Below, piece by piece: positions 16,349 through 24,602 of a stretch of 64,000 nucleotides of DNA. Made by a program: the position numbers and the translations under genes. Below the pieces are notes generated by a model, which was given only the letters and a program-made list of their open reading frames with translations, had not been told where the DNA came from and did no database searches. The DNA lies in contig CAZLYU010000013.1 in the NCBI GenBank assembly GCA_964563855.1, positions 1 through 64,000 on the forward strand. Reading direction: 5' to 3'. This stretch comes from JAFGRR01 sp964563855. GTDB taxonomy: Bacteria; Planctomycetota; Phycisphaerae; UBA1845; Fen-1342. Numbering within the stretch: the first letter of the stretch is position 1; each line of letters starts with the position of its first letter.

Positions 16349-16388
16349 GCGGGATCAGCGGGGCGACGTCGCCTGAAGCGACCTCGCG

Positions 16389-17390
16389 TCACCTGTTCAC
16401 GGTCGCGAGTTCCGCCGTTGCATCAGCGTGCGGCAAGCCGTCGAGCGCCCAATGCAGTTCCGCGCGATGCCGGGGGGCCATCACCGTGTCGCGAAACACC
16501 GGCTGCGTGCCGATCAGCGTGATCGCCTTCAAGGTGTACCACAGCTTCAGACGCTTACGCGTGTACGCACGGTCTTCGAAGTAGCGGCTGCCGCGGCCAC
16601 GGATGACTTTTCCGATCGCCTCATACGCCCGGCTCGAGGTCATGATCGCCCAGCGGGCGCCGTACGGCAGATAGCACATGCCGTGATCCGCGCTGCGGTA
16701 ATAGTTGTGCGACAAATCGAGCAAGCGGTGCACCGCGGCCAGCACCGTGGGGCGGGCCGCGTCATCTCTGGTGTGAATCGCTTGCGCGACCGTTTCGGCC
16801 GGCGCCCAGGTCGCCGGGAGATACACGCGATCGCGGGCCAGGTCTTCGACCACGTCGCGCGCGATGTTCGTCATTTGCATGGCGAGACCGAGGTCGATCG
16901 CGTACGCCAGCGCTTGCTTGTCGCGCACGTCGAGCACGCCGCACACCATCAGGCCGACGGTCGACGCCACGCGATAGCAATAGCGCAGCAGGTCGCGCTC
17001 GTCGGTCATGCGCACGGCATCGATATCTGATGCGGCCCCGGCCACCAGTTCCTGTGCGATGCGGATGTCGACGTCATGCTTTCTCGCCAGATCGAGAAAG
17101 GCGGACACGGGCGGCAGCCGGCTCTCGCCGCGCGAGAGATCATCGCGAATGCGGCTGAGGGCGGCGTGCGTCGCGGGGATTGAACCTGTTTCGTCGGCGA
17201 CGTCATCGACGAAGCGACAAAAGGCGTAGAGCACTTCGATGCCCGGCTGCACACGGCGGGGCAGCAGCCGCGACGCCCAGAAGAACGTCTTGGCGTGATG
17301 CGCCATGACCCGACGCGGCGTCCAGAGGCTGAAGTCGGCATCCAGCGTCAGCGGTTCGACGTCGACAAATTGTTGTTTAATGGACGCCAT
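16389..17390 (-). CDS. crtB: Phytoene/squalene synthase family protein (CrtB)
   Basis: A 333-aa soluble trans-prenyltransferase that condenses two isoprenyl diphosphates head to head, here most likely two GGPP to phytoene. The two Asp-rich motifs are DDVAD at 62-66 and DVVED at 179-183 within MQMTNIARDVVEDLARDRVY. The start overlaps the end of crtI by 14 bases, a sign of translational coupling. Product chain length (C30 or C40) cannot be read from the sequence, but the adjacent lycopene-cyclase gene favours C40. Confidence 0.9.
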   Translation of the reverse strand: MASIKQQFVDVEPLTLDADFSLWTPRRVMAHHAKTFFWASRLLPRRVQPGIEVLYAFCRFVDDVADETGSIPATHAALSRIRDDLSRGESRLPPVSAFLDLARKHDVDIRIAQELVAGAASDIDAVRMTDERDLLRYCYRVASTVGLMVCGVLDVRDKQALAYAIDLGLAMQMTNIARDVVEDLARDRVYLPATWAPAETVAQAIHTRDDAARPTVLAAVHRLLDLSHNYYRSADHGMCYLPYGARWAIMTSSRAYEAIGKVIRGRGSRYFEDRAYTRKRLKLWYTLKAITLIGTQPVFRDTVMAPRHRAELHWALDGLPHADATAELATVNR

Positions 17391-18861
17391 TGGCTCCGCT
17401 CAGCAGACGATCGACGACTTTCGCTGACGTCATCACGCCCGGCATTCCCGCTCCGGGGTGCGTGCCCGCGCCCACGAAGTAGAGCCCATTCACGTCTTCC
17501 GACTTGTTATGAAAACGGAAGTAGGCCGACTGCGTGAAGCACGGCTCGATCGAAAAGCCGGCCCCGTGCAGGGTGTTGAGGTCGTTCAGGAAGTAGTTCG
17601 GCGTCACGTAAAAGTCTTCGGTAATGTGCTGCGAGAGGTCGGGGCAGACCGTGTCTTCCAGATACTTCACGACCTGATCACGATAGCGCGGACCGACCTG
17701 CTCCCAGTCGGTGTCGCCCTGCAAGTTTGGCACGGGCGCCAACACGTAAAATGTCTCGCACCCTTCCGGCGCCATGGACGGGTCGGTGCGCGTGGGGGCG
17801 TGCAGATAGAGGCTGAAGTCTTGCGAAAGCTTTTTGCGTTCGAAGATGTCTTCGAGCAGCCCTTTGTAGCGCTCGCCGAGCAGAATCGTGTGATGCGCGA
17901 GGTCGGGGTAGGTGCGCGTCGCGCCGAAATAGAGCACGAACAGCCCCATCGAATACCGCAGACGTTCGATCTTGCGATCGGTCCACGTGCGGCGGTGCTG
18001 CGGCGCGATCAGGTGCTTGTAGACGAACGGCGCATCGGCGTTGCATACGACGATGTCGGCCGGCAGCGTCTCGCCGGACGTCAGGCGAACGCCGCTTACC
18101 TTGCGGCTTTGCACGTCGATCTGTTCGACTTCGCTGCTGAGGCGCACGTCGACGCCGACTTCGCTCATGAGCTTGGCCAGGCCGCGCACGACTGCGCCGG
18201 TGCCGCCCATCGCGAAGTGCACGCCCCACTTGCGCTCCAGATAGTGAATGAGTGAGTAGATGCAGGTCGTCGTGAACGGATTGCCGCCGACCAGCAGCGG
18301 ATGAAAGCTGCATACGCGCCGGAGTTTGTCGTCTTTGATGTAGCGACTGACCATGCCGTAGACGCTCTTCCAGCACTGGAGCTTGAGCAGGTACGGGACG
18401 AGGCCGATCATCGCGAATGGATTGTGAAAAGGCTGATCACCGAGCTTCACGTAGCCGATCTCGAACATCTGCTGCGTGTGCTTCAGCAGTTCGTGGTAGC
18501 CGGGCACGTCGTTCGGCTCGAACTTGCGGATCTGCGCTTCCATGTCTTCGAGCGTTCCGCCGTAGTCGAAGACATCGCCGTCGTCGAAGCGGATGCGATA
18601 CCACGGCTCGACCGGGACGATGTTGACGTAGTCTTCCGTCTTGCGGTCGAAGAGCGCGAACAATTCGTCGATCAAAAACGGCGCGGTAATGATCGTTGGG
18701 CCCGCGTCGTAAATGAAACCATTGCGCTCGAACACCCGCGCCCGGCCGCCGAGCGTGTCGAGCTTCTCGACAAGGGTGACGTCGTACCCGCGAGCGCGAA
18801 CGCGCAGCGCGGCGGCGATTCCACCAAAACCGCTGCCAATAACCACCGCCTTACGGCTCAT
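17377..18861 (-). CDS. crtI: Phytoene desaturase (CrtI family)
   Basis: A 494-aa FAD-dependent desaturase acting on phytoene at the membrane. The dinucleotide-binding motif is VVIGSGFGGIAAALR at residues 6-20. The C-terminal signature is GLYFVGAGTHPGAGMPGVM, typical of CrtI. ATG 18861 is used; the frame extends six codons to a GTG but the FAD motif sits normally after the ATG. It forms a tight two-gene unit with crtB downstream and is divergent from the CrtO-like oxidase gene across a 215-base gap that must hold both promoters. Confidence 0.9.
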   Translation of the reverse strand: MSRKAVVIGSGFGGIAAALRVRARGYDVTLVEKLDTLGGRARVFERNGFIYDAGPTIITAPFLIDELFALFDRKTEDYVNIVPVEPWYRIRFDDGDVFDYGGTLEDMEAQIRKFEPNDVPGYHELLKHTQQMFEIGYVKLGDQPFHNPFAMIGLVPYLLKLQCWKSVYGMVSRYIKDDKLRRVCSFHPLLVGGNPFTTTCIYSLIHYLERKWGVHFAMGGTGAVVRGLAKLMSEVGVDVRLSSEVEQIDVQSRKVSGVRLTSGETLPADIVVCNADAPFVYKHLIAPQHRRTWTDRKIERLRYSMGLFVLYFGATRTYPDLAHHTILLGERYKGLLEDIFERKKLSQDFSLYLHAPTRTDPSMAPEGCETFYVLAPVPNLQGDTDWEQVGPRYRDQVVKYLEDTVCPDLSQHITEDFYVTPNYFLNDLNTLHGAGFSIEPCFTQSAYFRFHNKSEDVNGLYFVGAGTHPGAGMPGVMTSAKVVDRLLSGANGVH

Positions 18862-19076
18862 GCGATCTTTCTGTTCCACGGAGCTCCACGCTGGCGCGCG
18901 CGCTGGGGCGCGCCGGTTTGCGTCTGTAGCCGCCCGAAGGCGATCGTTCGACTCGCTCGATCATTATAGAAATGCGCGCGGACGCCAGCCACACGCCGGC
19001 GCACGCTGACCATTTTCAGCGCCGCTGCTATGATTCTACAGCCATCGCCTTACACGAGCGGAGCTGCGGAGCCTAC

Positions 19077-20657
19077 ATGAGTGATTGGGATGTCGCCGTC
19101 ATCGGCGCAGGTCACAATGCGCTGGTTTGCGCCGGTTATCTCGCCCAGGCCGGAGCCCGGGTCATCGTGCTCGAACGTCGACCAGTCGTCGGCGGCGCGG
19201 TGGTGACTGAAGAGATCATCCCGGGGTTCAAGTTCGATCTCGGTGGGTCGGCCCACATTCTGATTCACCACACGCCCATCGTCCGCGACTTGGAGCTAGC
19301 GAACTACGGCCTCGAATACATCGATGTCGACCCGCTGTTCTTCGCCCCGTTTCCCGACGGATCGAGCATCACCATCTGGAAGGACCTGGAGCGCACCTGT
19401 GAGAGCATCGCGGCCGTTAGTCGGCGCGACGCTGACGCGTATCGCGACTTCGTCAACGAGTGGCGGCCCATCGCGGCGGGGATGGTCAAAAGTTTCTTGC
19501 ACGCGCCCACCGGCTGGAACCTGTTGCGCCACATGGTGCTGGGCAGCGGCGTTGGCAAAGCGTGGCCCGAACGCTTGACGACCATTTTCCGCAGCTACGG
19601 CCAGGCGATTCGCGAGATGTTCGAAACGCCGCACGTGCAGGCCATCATCGGGTGGATGGCGGCGCAGTCGGGACCGCCGCCGACCGAGCCGTTCTCGGCG
19701 CCGTTTGCGCTGTGGCACCCGATGTATCACGAGACCGGGGTGAAGCGCCCGCGCGGCGGGTCGGGCATGCTTACGCAGGCGCTGGCCAAGATGATCATGG
19801 CGCATGACGGTGAGGTGCGCACGGATGCGCCTGTTGCGCGCGTCATGGTCGAGCGCGGCCGCGCGTCCGGCGTCGAACTCGCGAGCGGCGAGCAGATCCG
19901 CGCGCGGCGCGTGGTCAGCGGCGCGCACATCCAAACGCTCTACAAGATGCTGCCCGACGACGCACTGCCGAAGCGCGCGTCGCAACTCATTCAGCGCAGC
20001 CGCGTCGGCAACGGCTTTGGCATGATCCTGCGGTGCGCGATGCGCGAGCTGCCGAACTATACCGCGGCGCCGTCGCCGACCGATGGCGCCCCCGGGCCGC
20101 AGCATCACGCCTTGCAGTTCATTTGCCCGAGCCTGGAGTACCTCGACTGCGCGTACGCCGACTATCTCGCCGGCAAGCCGTCGTCGCAGCCGGGGTTGAT
20201 CGCGATGACGTTCTCGGCGGTTGACGATTCGCTGGCGCCGCCGGGCAAGCACACGATGTTTCTGTGGGGGCAGTATTACCCGTACGAGCTCGCGTCAGGC
20301 GAGAACTGGGACGACATCGCGGACCGTGAGGCGGATCACATGTTGGAGACGCTGGCTGCGTACGCGCCCAATGCGCCTGGCGCCGTCGAGGGTCGGCTGG
20401 TTGAGACGCCGCTCTATCTCGAGCGCGAGCTCGGGCTGCTGCGCGGCAACGTGATGCACCTGGAGATGTCGCTCGACCAGATGTTCCTGATGCGTCCGGC
20501 GCTCACGCTGAGCAACTATCGCACGCCAATTCGCGGCCTGTATCTGACCGGCGCGAGCACACACCCTGGCGGCGGGATCATGGGCGCTGCGGGGCGCAAT
20601 GCGGCGCGGGCGGTGCTTCGCGACGCGCGCGGCGCATATGGCCGCCGAGCTTCATAG
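19077..20657 (+). CDS. CrtI/CrtO-like FAD-dependent carotenoid oxidoreductase
   Basis: A 526-aa flavoprotein. The FAD motif VAVIGAGHNALVCAGYLAQA is at residues 6-25, and the C-terminal block GLYLTGASTHPGGGIMGAAG matches the CrtO/RetSat branch of phytoene-desaturase relatives. Members include monofunctional beta-carotene ketolases (CrtO) and carotenoid isomerases, so either reaction is possible. ATG 19077 is chosen because GGAG lies five bases upstream. The lycopene-cyclase-like gene begins 10 bases after its stop, giving a second carotenoid transcript opposite to crtIB. Confidence 0.82.
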   Translation: MSDWDVAVIGAGHNALVCAGYLAQAGARVIVLERRPVVGGAVVTEEIIPGFKFDLGGSAHILIHHTPIVRDLELANYGLEYIDVDPLFFAPFPDGSSITIWKDLERTCESIAAVSRRDADAYRDFVNEWRPIAAGMVKSFLHAPTGWNLLRHMVLGSGVGKAWPERLTTIFRSYGQAIREMFETPHVQAIIGWMAAQSGPPPTEPFSAPFALWHPMYHETGVKRPRGGSGMLTQALAKMIMAHDGEVRTDAPVARVMVERGRASGVELASGEQIRARRVVSGAHIQTLYKMLPDDALPKRASQLIQRSRVGNGFGMILRCAMRELPNYTAAPSPTDGAPGPQHHALQFICPSLEYLDCAYADYLAGKPSSQPGLIAMTFSAVDDSLAPPGKHTMFLWGQYYPYELASGENWDDIADREADHMLETLAAYAPNAPGAVEGRLVETPLYLERELGLLRGNVMHLEMSLDQMFLMRPALTLSNYRTPIRGLYLTGASTHPGGGIMGAAGRNAARAVLRDARGAYGRRAS

Positions 20658-20667
20658 AGTTCTTCCG

Positions 20668-21501
20668 ATGACCTACTTTGGTTTTTTGGCGATGTTCGTC
20701 GTGCTGCCGGCAGTGCTGCTCGCCGTGTGGCACGCCGTCGTGCACCGCCCCCCACATGTCACGTTGCGCGGGCGTCACCCGCTACGGGTGATCGGTGCGC
20801 TGGTCGTGATCGCGTTTGTCTACACGACGCCGTGGGATAACTACCTGGTGGCGACGCGCGTGTGGTGGTACGACGAGTCGCTGGTGCTCAAGGATTGGGT
20901 AATCGGGTGGGTGCCGCTCGAAGAGTACTGCTTCTTCATTCTGCAAACCGTCTTCTCGGGGCTGCTGACGTGGCTGTTGGCGCAGTGGCTTCCGACGAGC
21001 CCCCTGCAGCCGACGAAGCGGAGCGGGTTCAATAACGCCATCACGCTCGTTGTCGCCGTGTTCTGGGCGCTGTGCTTCGTGCCGCTGATCGTGGGCTATC
21101 GGCCGGCGACGTATCTGTGTTTGATTCTGACGTGGGCATTGCCGCCGGTCATGCTGCAACTCTGGTTCGGCGCCGACACGCTGTGGCGCTGTCGCTGGCT
21201 GGTGCTGACGTCGATCGGGACGGCGACGGGCTGGCTCGCGTTCGCGGACGCGCTGGCGATTAGCAGCGGCACGTGGACCATCGATCCGGAGCAGTCGTTT
21301 CACCAGGTGCTCATCGGTGGGGTGCTGCCGCTGGAAGAGTTCATCTTCTTCTTCATGACCAACGTGCTGGTGGTGTTTGGACTCGTGCTGGGCATTGCGA
21401 GCGAAAGTCCGTCGCGCGTGCCGGCAGCCTGGCTGCCGAAGGTGAGCCGCATTCTGGGGCCGACGCCGAAGTACGCGTCTACTGCGTCACCGGCGGGATG
21501 A
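20668..21501 (+). CDS. Fused heterodimer-type lycopene cyclase (CrtYc-CrtYd)
   Basis: A 277-aa integral membrane protein with about seven helices and two homologous halves. Each half carries the family motif: WVPLEEYCFFILQT near residue 90 and VLPLEEFIFFFMTN near residue 222. In actinobacteria these halves are separate proteins (CrtYc and CrtYd); fungi and some bacteria have them fused. The enzyme cyclises lycopene ends to beta-ionone-type rings. ATG 20668 follows the CrtO-like stop by 10 bases; an upstream in-frame start overlapping that gene is possible. Its 3' end overlaps the convergent GT-C-like gene by 23 bases. Confidence 0.85.
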   Translation: MTYFGFLAMFVVLPAVLLAVWHAVVHRPPHVTLRGRHPLRVIGALVVIAFVYTTPWDNYLVATRVWWYDESLVLKDWVIGWVPLEEYCFFILQTVFSGLLTWLLAQWLPTSPLQPTKRSGFNNAITLVVAVFWALCFVPLIVGYRPATYLCLILTWALPPVMLQLWFGADTLWRCRWLVLTSIGTATGWLAFADALAISSGTWTIDPEQSFHQVLIGGVLPLEEFIFFFMTNVLVVFGLVLGIASESPSRVPAAWLPKVSRILGPTPKYASTASPAG

Positions 21502-23362
21502 CGACGGTTTCGCCGATCGCGGGCGGGCGCCAGCTTTCGAAGCGCCAGTTGCGGGCCACGATCCACGCCCATCGGTCGCTGTCGAGCGGGTCGTCGAAGA
21601 CGTAGAGCACCTCGTGCGGGCGTCCGTCGGCGGTCGTCTGCAGTAGCCATACTTCGAATGCAGGTGTGATCGCGACGCGCTTTCCCCGGTCTTCCGCGGT
21701 CGTATCGGGGCGTGAGACGGGCGCCCGGCGTGGATCGCGGAAGAGCAGCGCCAAGCGCTGGGCGCCGTAGAGCGGGTCGAAGTTCTGGTCGAGTTGCGGC
21801 TGCACTGCGGGGTCTGAGCCGGCCGTCGGATAGAAGCCGCGGGCCGGCCGCACGCGGAGCGACCAGCGGTCCGTGCGCGTCACCGTCACCGGCTGTGTGC
21901 CGTCGGCCAGCGCCCACATGCGCGACCAAGCTGGCGCACCCTGTGCGTCGCGATATGACGGCACGAGCAAATGGTGGAACGTGTTGGGGGCGTTGACGAA
22001 GACCAGTTCCTGCTCGGCATTGGCGGGCGCTGGAAGGAAGTCGTACATGCGCAGTTCATTGCGCGGGATGGTCGGGCTCCAAGCGCGAACCGGCAGCAGC
22101 AGCGGCGCTGACACGACATGCACGAGCACCAATACACCGACGCCGAACCGTCGCGTCCACTTCAGCCAGTTCGCTGATGGAATGCTGGTCATGACGTGTT
22201 CGAAGTAGCACGCGAGCAGGCCCAGCGCGCCGAATCCGGGCATGATGAGCAGCCGATCGTTCGGGAGCGTGGCGCACGCGAGGGCGGTGGAGAGCAGCAT
22301 GCCGAGGGCGAAGAAGCGCGCGACGCGACTCTGCAGCAGCAGCGGCCGCATCATCACGGCGAGCAGCAGCAACACGGCGACGCCGGCCGCCGTCATGTAG
22401 CGTGGCACGTGGTCGGCCGCGAGGTAGTAGAAGTCAGCGGGGGGCGTGAGCCATTGCCCGAGCATGAGAATGGGACCGCGTTCGAACACGGCGGCGAGAT
22501 AGCGGATGGGCTCTGACCCGGGATCGATGTAGAGACCGCTATACGCCGCGCCATAGCCGCCGAGCTTGTACGTCAGCCACCAGGCGGCGGTCACGAGCAG
22601 GGCGGGCGCGAGGGCTGCAGCGCGGCGCCAGACATTCCCGTGCTCGAGCGTCAACGTGAAGGCGATCATGTACATGGTGGCGGCGATGCCGGTCTCTCCG
22701 CCGAGGAACGCGAGCATCAAGAGCAGCGGCGCGGCGACGCCCGTCGCGCGCGATGGACCGTCGCTGCGGCGCCATTTTGCATGCATGAGCAATGCGGCGA
22801 CGCCGAAGGTGCTGGCGATGAGCGCGTTGCGATTCGCGATCCAGGCGGCGACGAAACCGTGGGCGTCTTCGATCGCGAAGAGGAGGGTGGCGACGCCGGC
22901 GGTCCAGGTGGGGCCGATGAGCCTGCGGTACGCTGCGCCCGCCAGCACGACGAGGGCGGCGAGCCACAGCAAGCTGTGCAGGTGCATGAGGAAGGGGCTC
23001 TGGTGGGTGCGCCAGTCGAATGCGTGAGTGAGTGAGGCCAGCGGTCGCCAGAAGGCGAGCTTGAGTCGCAGGTCGGTCCACCACGGCGCGGCCCCGCTGT
23101 CGATCCAACGTTGGGTGATCTGCGGATCGCCACGCAGCGGGGCGAATACTTCGGTGACGGGCTGTGGATCGTTTGGGTCGAAGCCGCCGTTGAGGAAGAA
23201 TCCGCGGTGGGCGAAGTCGTCGCCGACCAATCCGAGCGGCAGCGCGGGGGAGCAGAGCAGGAGCGTGAGGAGTGCGGCGGCGAGCGGCAGGCGCGGATGC
23301 GTGAGCCACGGTCTGGCCCGCATCGGTGCGCGACACCACCAATCCGCGAGTCGGTTGATCAT
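21479..23362 (-). CDS. Polytopic membrane protein, GT-C glycosyltransferase-like
   Basis: A 627-aa protein with a basic N-terminus, about ten hydrophobic helices up to residue ~420, and a soluble C-terminal domain of ~200 residues. An acidic pair in GLVGDDFAHRGFF (residues 48-49) follows the first helix, the position of the catalytic Asp in GT-C enzymes such as PMT/ArnT relatives that use lipid-linked sugars. That is a resemblance, not an assignment. Its start overlaps the stop of the upstream hexapeptide transferase in an ATGA arrangement, so the two are made together and may modify the same glycan or lipid. Confidence 0.6.
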   Translation of the reverse strand: MINRLADWWCRAPMRARPWLTHPRLPLAAALLTLLLCSPALPLGLVGDDFAHRGFFLNGGFDPNDPQPVTEVFAPLRGDPQITQRWIDSGAAPWWTDLRLKLAFWRPLASLTHAFDWRTHQSPFLMHLHSLLWLAALVVLAGAAYRRLIGPTWTAGVATLLFAIEDAHGFVAAWIANRNALIASTFGVAALLMHAKWRRSDGPSRATGVAAPLLLMLAFLGGETGIAATMYMIAFTLTLEHGNVWRRAAALAPALLVTAAWWLTYKLGGYGAAYSGLYIDPGSEPIRYLAAVFERGPILMLGQWLTPPADFYYLAADHVPRYMTAAGVAVLLLLAVMMRPLLLQSRVARFFALGMLLSTALACATLPNDRLLIMPGFGALGLLACYFEHVMTSIPSANWLKWTRRFGVGVLVLVHVVSAPLLLPVRAWSPTIPRNELRMYDFLPAPANAEQELVFVNAPNTFHHLLVPSYRDAQGAPAWSRMWALADGTQPVTVTRTDRWSLRVRPARGFYPTAGSDPAVQPQLDQNFDPLYGAQRLALLFRDPRRAPVSRPDTTAEDRGKRVAITPAFEVWLLQTTADGRPHEVLYVFDDPLDSDRWAWIVARNWRFESWRPPAIGETVVIPPVTQ

Positions 23363-24165
23363 GCGGCGGTGGAGCCCGTGTCGGCCGGCGGTTCAGTGAG
23401 ATTGGGCAGGTCGCGAATCTTGCGCGCCGGGGCGCCGGCCCAGAACTCGTTGGGTCCGATCTGGGTGTTGGGCATGACGAGCGCACTGGCGCCGATCATC
23501 GCGCCGCGACCGACGCGTACGCCGCCCATCACGATCACACCGCCGCCGATCAGCGCTTCGTCTTCGATCACGACTGGACGAAACTCGACGGCGTCGCGGT
23601 CCTGCCAATGTCCGCTGACGATGGTGTTGAGTCCGATGACGACATTGCGGCCGATGGTGACGAGGTGCGGGTCGAGAATCCACGCTTCGGTGAATTGCAC
23701 GGAGCGCGACCGCGGACCGAAGAGCGGGCCGAACAGCCAGACCAGCGGCGGGAGATTCGCGAGATGGAAGACGAGCATCGCGGGAAAGGGGGCGTCGAGC
23801 CGGGCGCGGGTCAACACGCCGATCAATCCCGAGAACAAGACCTGCACGCTGGGGCGCCGGCCGCGCGTCGGGTAGCGACCCTCGCGGGGTGTGGGCACGA
23901 GCAGCCGCAACACAATGAGCGCGACGAGATAGGCGACATTGAACGCCAGAATCCAGTGGACAGCGACGCGCGCCCAGTGCCAAACGGTGGCGAGGTCGGC
24001 GCGGATCGGATGGTGTGCGGGCCACCAGTTGATGGCGTTGAGCAGCCAGGTGGCGGCGAAGAACGCGAGGCCCCAGAGTGCGACGCGGACGTAAGCGTCG
24101 AGGGCGAGCAAACCCCACATCGGATAGCGGAGATCGGGGTTTGATTGGCGTTTGTCGGTCGTCAT
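23359..24165 (-). CDS. Membrane-linked hexapeptide-repeat transferase
   Basis: A 268-aa protein. The N-terminal half has two hydrophobic segments (LALDAYVRVALWGLAFFAAT and the WILAFNVAYLVALIVLRLL region). The C-terminal half is a left-handed beta helix with [LIV]GxxxxI-type turns (LIGGGVIVMGGVRVGRGAMI, ASALVMPNTQIG) and the closing WAGAPARKIRDL typical of acyl- or acetyltransferases. ATG 24165 is chosen; the frame to 24573 overlaps the divergent NifU-like gene and is rejected. It overlaps the GT-C-like gene by four bases, pointing to a two-step envelope glycan modification unit. Confidence 0.75.
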   Translation of the reverse strand: MTTDKRQSNPDLRYPMWGLLALDAYVRVALWGLAFFAATWLLNAINWWPAHHPIRADLATVWHWARVAVHWILAFNVAYLVALIVLRLLVPTPREGRYPTRGRRPSVQVLFSGLIGVLTRARLDAPFPAMLVFHLANLPPLVWLFGPLFGPRSRSVQFTEAWILDPHLVTIGRNVVIGLNTIVSGHWQDRDAVEFRPVVIEDEALIGGGVIVMGGVRVGRGAMIGASALVMPNTQIGPNEFWAGAPARKIRDLPNLTEPPADTGSTAA

Positions 24166-24325
24166 GCGTGCGGGCAGCGTAGCGAACGCGACGCCGCTCG
24201 TCTGCCATGTCGCAAAGCAGCGGAGAAAATCGACGATCTTTGGGGCGCAGCGATGTGAACGGGAAGTCGGAAGTGTTACTCTGTGCGGGATGTGGCGACC
24301 TGCACCCGCGACCCGAACTTGACGT

Positions 24326-24577
24326 ATGAGCACACCCGCCATCAGTGACCTCGAAGGCCGCGTGCGTGCGGTCATCGAAGACTTTCGACCGGCGACGCAA
24401 GCGCACGGCGGCGATGTGGAGTTCGTGCGGCTCACGCCGGAGCGCATCGTGCATGTGCGTCTGACGGGCGCGTGCCATGGTTGCCCGCATGCGACGATGA
24501 CGTTGCAAATGGGTCTGGAGCAACTGCTTCGGGTGCAGGCGCCGGAAGTTGGTGGGGTTGAAAACGTAAACACATAG
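24326..24577 (+). CDS. NifU C-terminal domain protein (Fe-S scaffold/carrier)
   Basis: An 83-aa single-domain NifU-C (Nfu) protein. The conserved CxxC is in GACHGCPHATMTLQMGLE, near residues 49-52, preceded by HGGDVEFV and LTPERIVHVRLTG. Such proteins bind a [4Fe-4S] cluster between two subunits and deliver it to client enzymes. It is divergent from the hexapeptide transferase gene and 25 bases upstream of the fused E1 dehydrogenase, with which it may share a transcript. Confidence 0.88.
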   Translation: MSTPAISDLEGRVRAVIEDFRPATQAHGGDVEFVRLTPERIVHVRLTGACHGCPHATMTLQMGLEQLLRVQAPEVGGVENVNT

Positions 24578-24602
24578 CCGAACGACCTTGGGCTACATCT
24601 TC

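Noticed and set aside
16362..16373. 12-base palindrome GGCGACGTCGCC between mreB and crtB
   Set aside because: No loop and no T-run; chance palindromes of this size are frequent in GC-rich sequence.
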